DNA of 64,000 bases, from the NCBI GenBank assembly GCA_964495375.1, contig CAZBWM010000023.1, forward strand, positions 1 through 64,000. Direction: 5' to 3'. Each line of letters begins with the position of its first letter. Position 1 is the first letter of the stretch. The position numbers and the translations under genes are program-made. This stretch comes from JAIESQ01 sp964495375 (GTDB lineage Bacteria > Planctomycetota > Planctomycetia > Pirellulales > JAEUIK01). Below the pieces are notes generated by a model, which saw only the letters and a list, made by a program, of their open reading frames with translations, ran no database searches and had not been told where the DNA came from. This document shows, piece by piece, positions 1-8,435 of this stretch.

Positions 1-1577
1 GCCGTGCGTGCCAATAAGTTGCTGCCCGAGGGGGCCAGCCAACTGCGAACCGTGCCACCATTGTCGAAGAACAAAGCCTGGTGCACAGTCGCCTGAAAAC
101 CTGGCGCGGGGCTCCCCGGCGGACCACCAAACAAATTGACGAACTCGCCCAGGCTTGGGGCTAAGCGTTCGTAGAAGCGCCGCTCGGCGATCTCGATGCC
201 TTGCCGCTGCCGGGCGTCGTCGCTCGCCAGAATGTGCGCGAACTTAGTGTCACCGTCGATTTCGGCTTGCACGCCCGCGCGGTAGGCCGCCGACACGCCC
301 GTCGCTTCCAGCACGCTCCAGCCCAACTGCTCGGGCGACAACGGCTTCAAGAGCGCGACGCTGTAGCTCTGCGGGGGCAACTGATTCGGATCAATGCTTG
401 GGTGATCGCTGGCCCGCTGATAGGTGGAAGTCAGGGCCAACTCCCGCAACAACCAGCGGACATCGAAGCTCGCGCCGGCGAATTCATCGGCCAACAGATC
501 GAGCAACTCGGGATGCGACGGAGGATTCTCGCTGTGGTGCAGATCGACCGGATCGACGATCCCGCGGCCGAACATCATCGCCCAGAGCCGGTTGACGACG
601 TTGCGGCGGAAATCACGCCGCTCAGCGCTCGTGAGCTCGGGCGCGAGCTTCGAGCGACGGCTGTACTTCGGCACCGGCCGCACGCCATCGGCCGGCGCGA
701 CGACATACTCTTCGCCGGCATTGAATTTTGGTTCCTCGGGCATGGGGCCGTCGGGCAAACGGGGAGGCGTGCTCCGCGGCTGCTCGTCGAGGAAGACCGA
801 TTTGAACGTCACTTCGCCGTCTGCCTTGTCGGCGATGAATTTCTGATTCGCCTTGTCGGTGAAGATCGACGAGCGGTTGAAGTAGGCCAGCAGTCCGTAG
901 TAGTGCTCTTGCTTGTAGTCGTCGATCAGCGGGTGATCGTGGCACTGGGCGCACTGCAGGTCGCGTCCCAGGAACAGCCGGCCAATGTCGCGAGTGACGA
1001 GGTTCTGGTCTCCGCCACGATCGAGGTAGAACTTCATGGCCGGCCGCAGGGCGGGATCGGTGCCGTCGGCAGAGAGAACCTCACGGACCAATTGATCGTA
1101 CGGCTTGCCGGCCGCGAACGACGCGCGCAAGTACTCGGCCCACTCCGCGTTGGGCACATTCGTCTCGGGGCGGCGTTCCATCCATACCAGGTCGAAGAAG
1201 ACCTGCATCCGCCGGGCATACTGTGGGCTGGCCAGCAGCCGCTCGATCAGGGCCGTGCGCTTTCCGGAGTCGGCACTGTCGATGAACGCCCGGGCCTCGG
1301 CCGTGCTCGGGATGCAGCCGGTCAGATCGAGATAAATGCGGCGGACGAACTCGCTGTCGGTTGCGGGCGGGGCCGGTTCGGTCGGCATGCGGGCGGCGAT
1401 GAGCTGGTCGATTCGCGCGTGCAGGGCTTCGGTATTGGCCGACGCGGTCGCAGCGAGCGTGGCAACCAGGCAAAACGTGCCGGCCAGGCGAAGAGCCGAT
1501 AGTACCGCAGCGCGACCGCCATAGGCCGGTCGCCGGCGCAGGCCATGCACATTCTTGTGCGGGTGCCGCCCAGTCAT
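1..1577 (-). CDS. DUF1549/DUF1553 (PSCyt-type) protein, 3' end outside window
   Basis: About 525 codons are visible, from an ATG at 1577 to the window edge, with no stop codon. The N-terminus has a hydrophobic export segment followed by a DUF1549-like region (RIYLDLTG, then a stretch ending FLGRDLQCAQCHDHP), where CAQCH is the haem-c-like CxxCH motif typical of planctomycete DUF1549 proteins. The last visible residues (QALFFDNGGTVRSWL) match the style of the C-terminal DUF1553 domain. Such proteins are abundant in planctomycetes, often beside DUF1501 proteins; they are probably periplasmic and their biochemical role is not established. The gene is divergent from the DinB-like gene. Family assignment is firm; function is not. 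Confidence 0.85.
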   Translation of the reverse strand, partial: MTGRHPHKNVHGLRRRPAYGGRAAVLSALRLAGTFCLVATLAATASANTEALHARIDQLIAARMPTEPAPPATDSEFVRRIYLDLTGCIPSTAEARAFIDSADSGKRTALIERLLASPQYARRMQVFFDLVWMERRPETNVPNAEWAEYLRASFAAGKPYDQLVREVLSADGTDPALRPAMKFYLDRGGDQNLVTRDIGRLFLGRDLQCAQCHDHPLIDDYKQEHYYGLLAYFNRSSIFTDKANQKFIADKADGEVTFKSVFLDEQPRSTPPRLPDGPMPEEPKFNAGEEYVVAPADGVRPVPKYSRRSKLAPELTSAERRDFRRNVVNRLWAMMFGRGIVDPVDLHHSENPPSHPELLDLLADEFAGASFDVRWLLRELALTSTYQRASDHPSIDPNQLPPQSYSVALLKPLSPEQLGWSVLEATGVSAAYRAGVQAEIDGDTKFAHILASDDARQRQGIEIAERRFYERLAPSLGEFVNLFGGPPGSPAPGFQATVHQALFFDNGGTVRSWLAPSGSNLLART

Positions 1578-1814
1578 TCAGATCTCCCAAGCACCGGGAG
1601 CAACAGGTAGGAACTTGTATAGACCGGCAGCCGAAGCACTTCCCTCTCGTGCCGCGGCCCTGGCGATCCATCCAAGCTGGTTTATACGTTAATGATCTTT
1701 GGCGCCAGCGTCAAACAGTTCGTGAGCCAGCGACGGGTGGCCGGCAAGCGGTATAGTGAAGGCGCGATGGGCGAACGACCGATCGTTCACCGCGTGATTC
1801 AAAAGGAAGGTCCC

Positions 1815-2303
1815 ATGCTCTCCCATCGTTTTGCTGAACTGGTCAATCGCTATCGTGCCGGAGCCAACCAGCCAGCCGAAGCGATCGCCGGTCTGACCGA
1901 CGCGGACCTCGATGCACATCCGGTGCCTGGCACTTGGAGCATTCGCCAGATCGTGCTGCACCTCATGGACAGCGACTTGATCGCCAGCGATCGGATGAAA
2001 CGCGTGATCGCCGAGAGCCGGCCGCCGATGTTGATCGGCTACGACGAAACGGCGTTCGCCGGGCGGCTCTATGGCACGCACCTCGATGCCGCGAAAGCGT
2101 GCGAGATCTTTCGCTTGAATCGCGAAATGACGGGCGAAGTACTAAAGCGTCTCGAAGATGATGCCTTCGCCCGCACGGGTGAGCACAACGAGTCAGGCAC
2201 GGTGACGCTGGAGTACCTGGTCGAAACGTATGCGAAGCATCTGACGCATCATCTGAAATTCGTGCGCGAGAAACGGCGGTTGCTGGGCAAGCCGCTGGGT
2301 TGA
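1815..2303 (+). CDS. DinB-like (YfiT/DinB superfamily) protein
   Basis: This 162-residue protein resembles DinB-superfamily four-helix-bundle proteins, which often bind a metal through three histidines. Visible motifs are GTWSIRQIVLHLMDSD in the first third and a C-terminal KHLTHHLKFV, giving the expected H...HxxxH-like spread. The start is the ATG preceded by AAGGAAGG at 1803-1810; an upstream in-frame extension lacks family similarity. Members include thiol-transferases and uncharacterised hydrolases, and nothing here identifies the substrate. It stands alone, with a TATAGT box near 1752 as a possible -10 element. Confidence 0.8.
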   Translation: MLSHRFAELVNRYRAGANQPAEAIAGLTDADLDAHPVPGTWSIRQIVLHLMDSDLIASDRMKRVIAESRPPMLIGYDETAFAGRLYGTHLDAAKACEIFRLNREMTGEVLKRLEDDAFARTGEHNESGTVTLEYLVETYAKHLTHHLKFVREKRRLLGKPLG

Positions 2304-2337
2304 GGCTTGAACGCCCTGACGATCGCGAGTGATTCTT

Positions 2338-2439
2338 GTTAGCCGCGGGACTTGTCCCGCGCGCTAGCTGGTTCGATGTCGCACCAACCGGAGTTCCGCG
2401 CCGCGCAAGTTAGCGCGCGGAGTAAACTCCGCGGCTAAC
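2338..2439. repeat. Composite palindromic repeat, copy A
   Basis: Two arms lie in inverted orientation (GTTAGCCGCGG at the left, CCGCGGCTAAC at the right), and each arm is itself a tight hairpin: CGCGGGAC-TT-GTCCCGCG at 2344-2361 and CGCGGAGT-AA-ACTCCGCG at 2416-2433. It sits between the convergent DinB-like and aspartate aminotransferase genes. A second copy with near-identical arms lies at 3811-3922. The structure resembles REP/BIME-type elements and could also act as a bidirectional terminator. Confidence 0.85.
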
Positions 2440-2473
2440 AGCGTCGGTGACGTGATCGGTGAGTCGGGTCGTC

Positions 2474-3673
2474 TTACGTCGCACTCTTCAGGAACGTCGC
2501 GATGCGGTCGAAACCCGCTTCGAGCACCGGCAAGCTCGTCGCGAACGACACGCGGGCGTAGCCTTCGGCACCGAACGACGAGCCCATCACCGTGGCCACG
2601 TTGTGCTGTTCTAGCAGGGCCAGACACCATTCAGTGGAATTCGTGACCTTGGTGCCACCGTACGTGCGGCCCAAGTGTTTGCTGATGTTCATGAAGGCGT
2701 AGAACGCGCCGGCCATGTCGGGGCAAGTGACGCCCGGCAGTTCGGCGATCCGCTTCTTGACGTAGTCGCGGCGCTTGGCGAATTCGCCCAGCATGTCGGC
2801 CACGCATTGCTGCGAGCCTTCGAGGGCAGCGACGGCCGCGTACTGACTGACGCTCGATGGGTTCGAGGTCTCCTGACTTTGCAGATCGCCCATCGCCGTG
2901 GCGACATTGGCCGGCGACATCGTCCAGCCGATTCGCCAACCGGTCATGGCGTAGGTCTTGCTGACACCATTGACAAGAATCGTGCGCTCGACGAGCCCAG
3001 GCCGCACCGTAGCGAAACTCGCGAAGCGGTGACTGCCGTAGGTTAGCCGCTCGTAGATTTCGTCAGCCACGACGATCAGGTTGTGCTTGAGCACCACGTC
3101 GGCCAGGGCCGCCAACTCTTCGGGCGAATACATACTGCCGGTGGGATTCGACGGAGAGCACAACAGCAGCACCTTGCTGCGCGGCGTGATCGCGGCGGCC
3201 AGTGCCTGGGGCGTGAGCTTGAAGTCGGCCGACTCTTCAGTCTGCAGAATGATCGGCTTCGCGCCGGTGAGCTTGACCAGTTCGGCATAGCTGACCCAGT
3301 AGGGCGCAGGAATGATGACCTCGTCGCCAGGGTTCAACAGCACCGTGAAGACATTGTGCAACGAGTGTTTGGCACCATTGGAGATCACGACCTGGTTGGG
3401 CTTGTAGTCGATGCCGTGCCGGCGGGCGTAATCGGCAACGATCGCCTGCTTGAGCTCGGGAATGCCGCTGGCGACGGTGTAATGAGTGTGGCCTGACTGC
3501 ATCGCGCGGACGGCGGCGTCGCAGATGTGTTCTGGAGTATCGAAGTCGGGCTCGCCGACGCTGAAGTCGTAGACGGTTTTGCCGGCGGCTTTTAGGGCCT
3601 TGGCTTTGGCGGCCATCGCCAAGGTGGCCGAGGGTTCGAGGGCCTGAACGATTTTCGAGATTTCGATTGCCAT
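2474..3673 (-). CDS. aspC: Aspartate aminotransferase (class I, type Ib-like)
   Basis: This 399-residue pyridoxal-phosphate enzyme should interconvert aspartate and oxaloacetate with 2-oxoglutarate/glutamate. The N-terminus has SVGEPDFDTPEHI, the cofactor site is NGVSKTYAMTGWR with the Schiff-base lysine at residue 239, and the substrate loop CSPSNPTGS and cofactor aspartate in VVADEIYE are intact. Length and motifs fit the type Ib (Thermus-like) enzymes, some of which also accept prephenate, so that activity is possible. The ATG at 3673 was preferred to an upstream in-frame TTG. The gene is flanked on both sides by copies of the same palindromic repeat. Confidence 0.93.
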   Translation of the reverse strand: MAIEISKIVQALEPSATLAMAAKAKALKAAGKTVYDFSVGEPDFDTPEHICDAAVRAMQSGHTHYTVASGIPELKQAIVADYARRHGIDYKPNQVVISNGAKHSLHNVFTVLLNPGDEVIIPAPYWVSYAELVKLTGAKPIILQTEESADFKLTPQALAAAITPRSKVLLLCSPSNPTGSMYSPEELAALADVVLKHNLIVVADEIYERLTYGSHRFASFATVRPGLVERTILVNGVSKTYAMTGWRIGWTMSPANVATAMGDLQSQETSNPSSVSQYAAVAALEGSQQCVADMLGEFAKRRDYVKKRIAELPGVTCPDMAGAFYAFMNISKHLGRTYGGTKVTNSTEWCLALLEQHNVATVMGSSFGAEGYARVSFATSLPVLEAGFDRIATFLKSAT

Positions 3674-3810
3674 CGGGGTGTTGCTGTGGGGGGCCAAGGA
3701 AGGGCGCCGGCGGGCACGTTAGAAACGGACCATCTTACGGGCGGCCGGGTTCGGTTCCAAGGAGCCGAATTGGGGACTTAATCGGGAGTGGAGCAGGGAA
3801 TTGCCGATCT

Positions 3811-3922
3811 GTTAGCCGCGGGACTTGTCCCGCGCGCTAGCTCGACTCGGGTCTAAACCCCCAAGTTCGGTCTTGAAACGGCGTCGGACCAGCTAGCGCG
3901 CGGGGTAAACTCCGCGGCTAAC
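3811..3922. repeat. Composite palindromic repeat, copy B
   Basis: This copy has the same architecture as the one at 2338-2439. The left arm (3811-3842) reads GTTAGCCGCGG and contains the GGACTTGTCC hairpin. The right arm (3891-3922) contains GGGTAAACTCC and ends GCGGCTAAC. Arm sequences agree almost base for base with copy A, including AGCTAGCGCGCG next to the loop, while the central loop is unrelated. This is what selection or mobilisation of the arms alone would produce. Confidence 0.85.
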
Positions 3923-3946
3923 AATTGCACACCGTTCCGCTGCACT

Positions 3947-4471
3947 TCAGTCGTCGAGAATAAGGAGCTTGGGGAATTTTTGCTGCAGGGCGTCGGTGCC
4001 ACGGCTGGTGACTAAAGGGCAGCGAAGGTCGAGCTCATCAAAATCGGTTACGCCCTGAAGATGTGCAACACCACTGTCAGTCAGTAAAGCGCTTTCAATC
4101 GAAAGATGGCGGATCTTTCCCATCTCATTAAGCGCCTTGGTGGCAGTTGCCAGATCCGAGTCAACCAACTGACGCCGCCCGTACTGTCCGAAGTACACAT
4201 GCCACGGGCCACGCCGCAACGGTATGAAACGATCAATGTTTGATTCTGGTGATCGAAGAACGACGACTCCGCCCAACTCCGTAATCGCCTCGATTGCGGC
4301 TCTTTGACGAAGCCCTGGCCGAATCAACGGCCCAAGGATTCCGAAGACGATCGCCGCCAGCGTGACCATCACGATCAGCCCGCGGAGGCCGAAGCGAAAC
4401 CGACGGCGACGCTTGGGCGCGGCCGAATCGTTCGCGGGCGTGGCGATTTCTAGCGACATAACCCCCATCAT
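3947..4471 (-). CDS. Small membrane-anchored LRR-like protein
   Basis: This 174-residue protein begins with a basic stretch (KRRRRFRFGLRG) followed by one hydrophobic segment at about residues 33-50. That N-terminal pattern recurs in many planctomycete proteins of unknown role. The rest shows leucine-rich-repeat-like phrases (IRHLSIESALLTDSGVAHL, FDELDLRCPLVTSRG). Three clustered ATGs (4471, 4468, 4459) are possible starts; the last has a G-rich stretch just before it. It is divergent from lexA and may share its control region. Function is unknown. Confidence 0.75.
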   Translation of the reverse strand: MMGVMSLEIATPANDSAAPKRRRRFRFGLRGLIVMVTLAAIVFGILGPLIRPGLRQRAAIEAITELGGVVVLRSPESNIDRFIPLRRGPWHVYFGQYGRRQLVDSDLATATKALNEMGKIRHLSIESALLTDSGVAHLQGVTDFDELDLRCPLVTSRGTDALQQKFPKLLILDD

Positions 4472-4538
4472 GCCAGCGAGTTAGGCCAACTGGCAATTGG
4501 CTTTTAGTCGCACCCCCACAGAAATCGATGGCATTTAC

Positions 4539-4566
4539 GTGTACAAATGCTATTGTTTCTGTACAC
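4539..4566. promoter_or_regulatory. Candidate LexA operator overlapping the lexA promoter
   Basis: A perfect dyad GTGTACA-N14-TGTACAC lies between the divergent lexA and small LRR-like genes. It overlaps a plausible promoter for lexA: TTGTTT at 4553-4558 and TATATT at 4575-4580, separated by 16 bp. LexA usually represses its own gene, so the dyad is the obvious operator candidate. The half-sites differ from the Gram-positive and gammaproteobacterial boxes that I know. This is an inference from position and symmetry. Confidence 0.55.
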
Positions 4567-4662
4567 ACGTATATTATATTGTTGCTGCGTCAACGGAGTG
4601 CAGGTTCGGGGGGACGGCCGCAATTCGCCGGCTGTCCGCTCTCCCACGCGGAGTGTTTTGCC

Positions 4663-5283
4663 ATGAGTCATAGTCAGCAGATGGACAAGCTCACCAGTCG
4701 CCAGCGGGAAGTGTACGAATTCATCCGCGACAAAATTCGTGCGCGGGGCTACGGCCCCACCGTGCGCGAGATCGGCACGCACTTCCATATCAGCTCGCCC
4801 AACGGCGTGATGTGCCACCTCAAGGCCCTCGAAAAGAAGGGGCTGATCAATCGCGAGCCGAACATGTCGCGGGCGATCATGCTGGCGACCGAGCCGGCCG
4901 AACAACGCGGCCTGCCGCTGGTGGGGCGTATCGCTGCCGGTGCGCTGGACGAAGCGATTCAGGAAGACAACCGCTTCGATTTCGAAGAGCTGTTCAGCTC
5001 GCAGCGCGACGACCTGTTCGTGCTGAAGGTCAAAGGCGATTCGATGATCGAGGACCAGATCAGCGACGGCGATTATGCCGTGATCCGCAAACAGCCGACC
5101 GCCCAGCGTGGGCAAACGGTGGTCGCCCTGACCGACGACGGCGAAGCGAGCTTGAAGCACTGGTTCCCCGAAGCGGGGCGCATTCGTTTGCAGCCGGCCA
5201 ATTCGTCGATGGAACCGATCTATGTCGACAACGCCCAGGTGTTGGGCGTGCTGGTCGGCGTGGTGCGCCGCGTGCCGCGGTAG
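4663..5283 (+). CDS. lexA: LexA repressor (SOS regulator)
   Basis: This 206-residue protein has an N-terminal winged helix (LTSRQREVYEFIRDKI, then SPNGVMCHLKALEKKGLI) and a C-terminal S24 autoprotease domain. The self-cleavage site is the Ala92-Gly93 bond in GRIAAGAL, and the catalytic dyad is Ser127 (KGDSMIE) and Lys165 (ASLKHW). Cleavage stimulated by RecA-ssDNA would relieve repression of SOS genes. The ATG at 4663 was chosen because the family N-terminus begins here; upstream codons belong to the control region. The symmetric element at 4539-4566 suggests autoregulation. Confidence 0.95.
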   Translation: MSHSQQMDKLTSRQREVYEFIRDKIRARGYGPTVREIGTHFHISSPNGVMCHLKALEKKGLINREPNMSRAIMLATEPAEQRGLPLVGRIAAGALDEAIQEDNRFDFEELFSSQRDDLFVLKVKGDSMIEDQISDGDYAVIRKQPTAQRGQTVVALTDDGEASLKHWFPEAGRIRLQPANSSMEPIYVDNAQVLGVLVGVVRRVPR

Positions 5284-5292
5284 GGTGTGGTT

Positions 5293-5540
5293 TCATCGGC
5301 CGAGAATTGGTGTCAGGATTGCTCGGTAGAAATCCTGGCGTCGTTTGAGCATCACCACGTTCAGCGTGATGGCTCGGAGGAAGGTTTCTCGGTATTGGCT
5401 CCAGTAACGTCGCGCTCGCAGCGCCGATCCGAGCATGCGCTTGAGCGTACGGTTTGAGCATGCAGTTGAGGGTTTCGACTTGCCATTGTTGCGTGGAGTT
5501 GCATTGCGCGTAACGCCTCACGTGCAGCCGCGATTCCATC
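5293..5540 (-). pseudogene. Degraded DDE-type transposase C-terminus
   Basis: On the minus strand one frame reads QQWQVETLNCMLK and the next frame continues as KRMLGSALRARRYWSQYRE, then FLRAITLNVVMLKR, ending in a stop at 5293-5295. Together they match the end of IS4/IS5-like transposases (QRWQVETVNSMLKR..LGSALRARRYWSQ..E..LRAITHNV). The join needs a frame change, and the bases there (CTCAAACCGTACGCTCAAG) look like a small duplication. No N-terminal catalytic domain or terminal inverted repeats were recognised, so this is a remnant. It overlaps the first codons of the SUMF1-domain gene on the other strand. Confidence 0.7.
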
Positions 5541-6481
5541 TGGCGTCGCCAGTAGCTGCTCGGTTAGCTGCTCGGTGGTTTTTCATCCAGACTTCTCTGG
5601 TCTTCGCAATTATCTCGTGCCCGGTTGCTGCGGCCGATCCGCTGGAAAACTCGATTGGTTTGAAACTGGTTCGCATCCCGGCCGGCGAATTCATCATGGG
5701 TTCGCCCGCGACCGAGAAAGGGCGACGCGAGGACGAGCCGCAGCGGCGCGTCCGCTTGACCCGTCCCTTCGAGTTGGGACAGTTTGAAGTGACACGCGGG
5801 CAATATCGCCAGTTCGTCGATGCGACGAAGTACAAGTCGGATGTGGAACGCGGCCTACTCGGCGGCTACGGCTTCGACAGCGATACCGACCAGCTGGCCG
5901 GCCCTGACAAAAAGTACACCTGGCATTTCACCGGATTCCCCCAGACCGACGAACACCCCGTCGTGAATCTCACCTGGAATGACGCGCTGCGTTTTTGTCG
6001 CTGGTTGAGCACTAGGGAGAATCGCGTCTATCGTCTGCCCACCGAAGCGGAGTGGGAGTATGCCTGTCGAGGCGGTTCGCAGACGGCGTTCTGCAACGGC
6101 GATGACTTTGAGAAAGTCATCGAGGTCGGCAACGTCATTGATAAGGACGCGAGGGCGAAGTTCGACGACCGCATCGCAGTGGCTGGGAGCGACCACTACG
6201 TTTTCACGGCCCCCGTGGGCAAGTTCAGGGCGAACGCCTTTGGGTTGCACGACATGCATGGGAATGTGTGGGAATGGACGGCGGATTGGTTTGGCCCGCC
6301 CCCCACGACCGACCAGATCGACCCCCGCGGTCCGGAAACTGGGGAGGAGAAGGTGATTCGTGGCGGCGACTGGTATCACGACTGGTCGTTCGCCCGCAGC
6401 GCTCAGCGTTACCCCATGCATCCGACTCTCTACCGTCGGCATGCTGGGTTTCGCGTCGTTCGAGAAGCGGACGCGGAGTGA
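5522..6481 (+). CDS. Secreted formylglycine-generating enzyme-like (SUMF1 domain) protein
   Basis: From a GTG at 5522 the protein is 319 residues with an export signal (RWFFIQTSLVFAIISCPVAAA) and a SUMF1/FGE-sulfatase fold: IPAGEFIMGS, RPFELGQFEVTRGQY, PVVNLTWNDALRFCRWL, YRLPTEAEWEYACRGG, GNVWEWTADW and a final VIRGGDW. Real formylglycine generators activate sulfatases by converting Cys to formylglycine; many planctomycete homologues have other or unknown roles, and no sulfatase gene is next door. The reading frame stays open to 5435, but that part lies inside the transposase remnant, so the native start may have been replaced. Confidence 0.85.
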   Translation: MQPRFHLASPVAARLAARWFFIQTSLVFAIISCPVAAADPLENSIGLKLVRIPAGEFIMGSPATEKGRREDEPQRRVRLTRPFELGQFEVTRGQYRQFVDATKYKSDVERGLLGGYGFDSDTDQLAGPDKKYTWHFTGFPQTDEHPVVNLTWNDALRFCRWLSTRENRVYRLPTEAEWEYACRGGSQTAFCNGDDFEKVIEVGNVIDKDARAKFDDRIAVAGSDHYVFTAPVGKFRANAFGLHDMHGNVWEWTADWFGPPPTTDQIDPRGPETGEEKVIRGGDWYHDWSFARSAQRYPMHPTLYRRHAGFRVVREADAE

Positions 6482-6514
6482 ACCTTGGAATACCGATCAT
6501 TCTTCGGGCGGTTG

Positions 6515-6540
6515 GCTTTCCCACCCGCGCGAGGGAAAGC
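6515..6540. terminator. Hairpin between convergent genes
   Basis: A perfect 8-bp stem GCTTTCCC/GGGAAAGC with a 10-nt loop lies between the convergent SUMF1-domain and GT9 genes. Position and symmetry suggest a bidirectional terminator, although there is no clear T-run. Confidence 0.45.
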
Positions 6541-6559
6541 GTTCCCGACATCTTTTCGA

Positions 6560-7630
6560 TTATGCGGCGGCTCGCGTGGCCAGTTGTTGTTCGATCCGCT
6601 CGATAACCATGGCGGATTCGAGATCGCGCAAACATCGATGTTCGTGGCGGCACTGCCGCAGTTTGCGCAAGTAGCAGGGCGAACACTCGAGATCCAGCCT
6701 CACGACCGCTTCGGGTCGTTGATAGGGCCCCGTGCGCAGCGGGCTCGTCGGCCCAAAGACGGAGACCAACGGGCGACCGCACGCCGCGGCCAGGTGCATG
6801 GTGCCTGAGTCGTTGGTGACACAGAGCGCGGCGCGCCGCATCAGGGCGGCCAGCACGGCGAGCGACGTGCGCCCCGCCAGGTCGATGGCGCTATCGCACA
6901 CTTGGGCGACCGTGCGGCAACGGTCGGCATCGCGCGCGGCGCCGACGACGAGGGTCCGCATGCCGCGCGCTTCGAGGTGCCGGGCGACTTCTCCGAACCG
7001 CTCGGGCGCCCAGTATTTAGTCTCCCAAGTGGTGCCAGGAGAAATCACCGCGAACGGCTGACCAGCCAGCCCGATATCGTCCAACAATTCGCTGGCTTTG
7101 TGTTCGACCTGCGACGGCAGGTGAACCGTGAAGTCGGGCGGATCGCGATCAAGGTTCAAGAGATCGGTCAACCACAGGTAGCGATCAACCGCGTGGCGAT
7201 CCATCGTCGGCACTGGCACGCGATGTGAGTAGGCCAACCAGGCCCCTTCGCGGGCTCGCGAGTATCCGACGCGGCACTTCGCGCCGGTCGCCAAGGTGAA
7301 CACGGCCGAGCGGGCTTGTCCGTGCACGTCGACGACCAGGTCGTAGCGAGCGCGCCACAGTTGGCGCAACAGTCGCGCGACACCGAGTGTCGCCGTCGGG
7401 CTGAAGGCAAATCGCGCGTACTGTCGGCGCGGGAAGAGCACCGTGCCCGATAACGCAGGATGGGCCCGCACCAGGTCGGCGTTCTCGGGCGTGATGAACC
7501 AATCGATCTGCGCGTCGGGATAGCGCTTGCGCAGTTTGACCAGCACCGGCAGCGTGTGGATGACATCTCCCACTGCGGACGGTTTGATCAGCAGGATGCG
7601 GGAGAAGTTGCGCTGGGCCAGAGATGTCAT
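6560..7630 (-). CDS. GT9-family (heptosyltransferase-like) glycosyltransferase
   Basis: The GT9 fold begins at ILLIKPSAVGDVIHTLPVL and continues with VVDVHGQARSA, VISPGTTWETKYW, NDSGTMHLAAACGRP and VSVFGPTSP, the nucleotide-sugar binding signature of ADP-heptose:LPS heptosyltransferases. A Cys-rich tail (CSPCYLRKLRQCRHEHRC) is also typical. It should transfer a sugar to an envelope glycan on the cytoplasmic face. The start at 7630 fits the family best, but the frame is open to an ATG at 7744 that overlaps the stop of the upstream oxygenase (TGATG), so a longer, coupled form is possible. Confidence 0.88.
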   Translation of the reverse strand: MTSLAQRNFSRILLIKPSAVGDVIHTLPVLVKLRKRYPDAQIDWFITPENADLVRAHPALSGTVLFPRRQYARFAFSPTATLGVARLLRQLWRARYDLVVDVHGQARSAVFTLATGAKCRVGYSRAREGAWLAYSHRVPVPTMDRHAVDRYLWLTDLLNLDRDPPDFTVHLPSQVEHKASELLDDIGLAGQPFAVISPGTTWETKYWAPERFGEVARHLEARGMRTLVVGAARDADRCRTVAQVCDSAIDLAGRTSLAVLAALMRRAALCVTNDSGTMHLAAACGRPLVSVFGPTSPLRTGPYQRPEAVVRLDLECSPCYLRKLRQCRHEHRCLRDLESAMVIERIEQQLATRAAA

Positions 7631-7743
7631 ATCAGTGGAGTGGGCCTTCACAGGTAATGGCATGGCGGGGGACAGGAGTCGTTTCTGGAGGAACACCCGT
7701 GAGCGATTCCAGTCCCCACTTCGACCAGTACCATCTACATTCA

Positions 7744-8373
7744 TCAAGCAAATGGGACGAGCTTCTTGACCGTGGCCGACACGCGGTGCTTCCAGACGTG
7801 CCAGCGGGCGCGGGCGTCGTCGGTCACCCAGTTGAACTGGATTACGCGGCGCGCGCCGACGAACTGCTTATGCCCGTGCCAGGAGTTGTTGCTGCGGCGG
7901 AACATCAGCAGCGTCCCTTCGTGCGGCGGGACTTCAGCGATGTAGTCGTCGAGGTTGTCGCGCGAACGGAGCAAGCGCAGCCGCCCACCAGGGCTTTCCC
8001 AGGCAGGGTTCATGTAGATTAGCGCCGTGATAATCTTGCTCGGCGTGTCGGTATGGATGCGACCATCCTTGGCGCAGCACTGGCCGCGAGCCGTGATGAC
8101 CGTGGGGCGGTCGTCGAGGTCGATGCCAAACTTTTGTTCGCAAATCTCGCGAAACTCGGGGCCACGCAGCTCGTCGGCCATTTCGTTAAAGGCCGGGCCG
8201 CACGGCACGTGTTCGATCGGGAAGCTGCCATGCTGGGCGATGGTCGGATAATCGGCATTGATCGCCGCGCAGGCTGCGGGGTCGATGAAGCCGGGGAGGA
8301 TCAGATAATCGAACGGTTCGCGCACCAGCGGCGCGGCGCGGAGCGCGTCGAGGTTCAGCATCGATTCGGACAT
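7744..8373 (-). CDS. 2-oxoglutarate/Fe(II)-dependent oxygenase-like protein
   Basis: This 209-residue protein carries the cupin facial triad: His107 and Asp109 in GRIHTDTPSK and a distal His166 in NSWHGH, followed by an Arg in GARRVIQFNW that would hold 2-oxoglutarate. This matches the 2OG-Fe(II) oxygenase superfamily (prolyl hydroxylase-like). The ATG at 8373 has AGGAGG in front of it. The stop overlaps a possible start of the GT9 gene, and the sensor kinase and sigma-54 activator lie just upstream. A role in modifying an envelope sugar or protein is inferred only from these neighbours. Confidence 0.8.
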   Translation of the reverse strand: MSESMLNLDALRAAPLVREPFDYLILPGFIDPAACAAINADYPTIAQHGSFPIEHVPCGPAFNEMADELRGPEFREICEQKFGIDLDDRPTVITARGQCCAKDGRIHTDTPSKIITALIYMNPAWESPGGRLRLLRSRDNLDDYIAEVPPHEGTLLMFRRSNNSWHGHKQFVGARRVIQFNWVTDDARARWHVWKHRVSATVKKLVPFA

Positions 8374-8435
8374 GAGTTTGGCCCTCCTGAAAGACAGCGA
8401 TTTGAGCGGCGAGCGAATGAATGGCCCCCAATCGC

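Noticed and set aside
201..1502. Long plus-strand open frame opposite the DUF1549/DUF1553 gene
   Set aside because: The minus strand has the CAQCHDHP haem motif and DUF1549 similarity. The plus frame has no recognisable domain and is a GC-rich antisense shadow.
5305..5320. GGTGTCAGGA shared between the transposase remnant and the 51.4-kb palindrome
   Set aside because: Only ten bases are shared. The one at 5.3 kb is inside a transposase coding remnant (LTPIL), so the match is probably chance.
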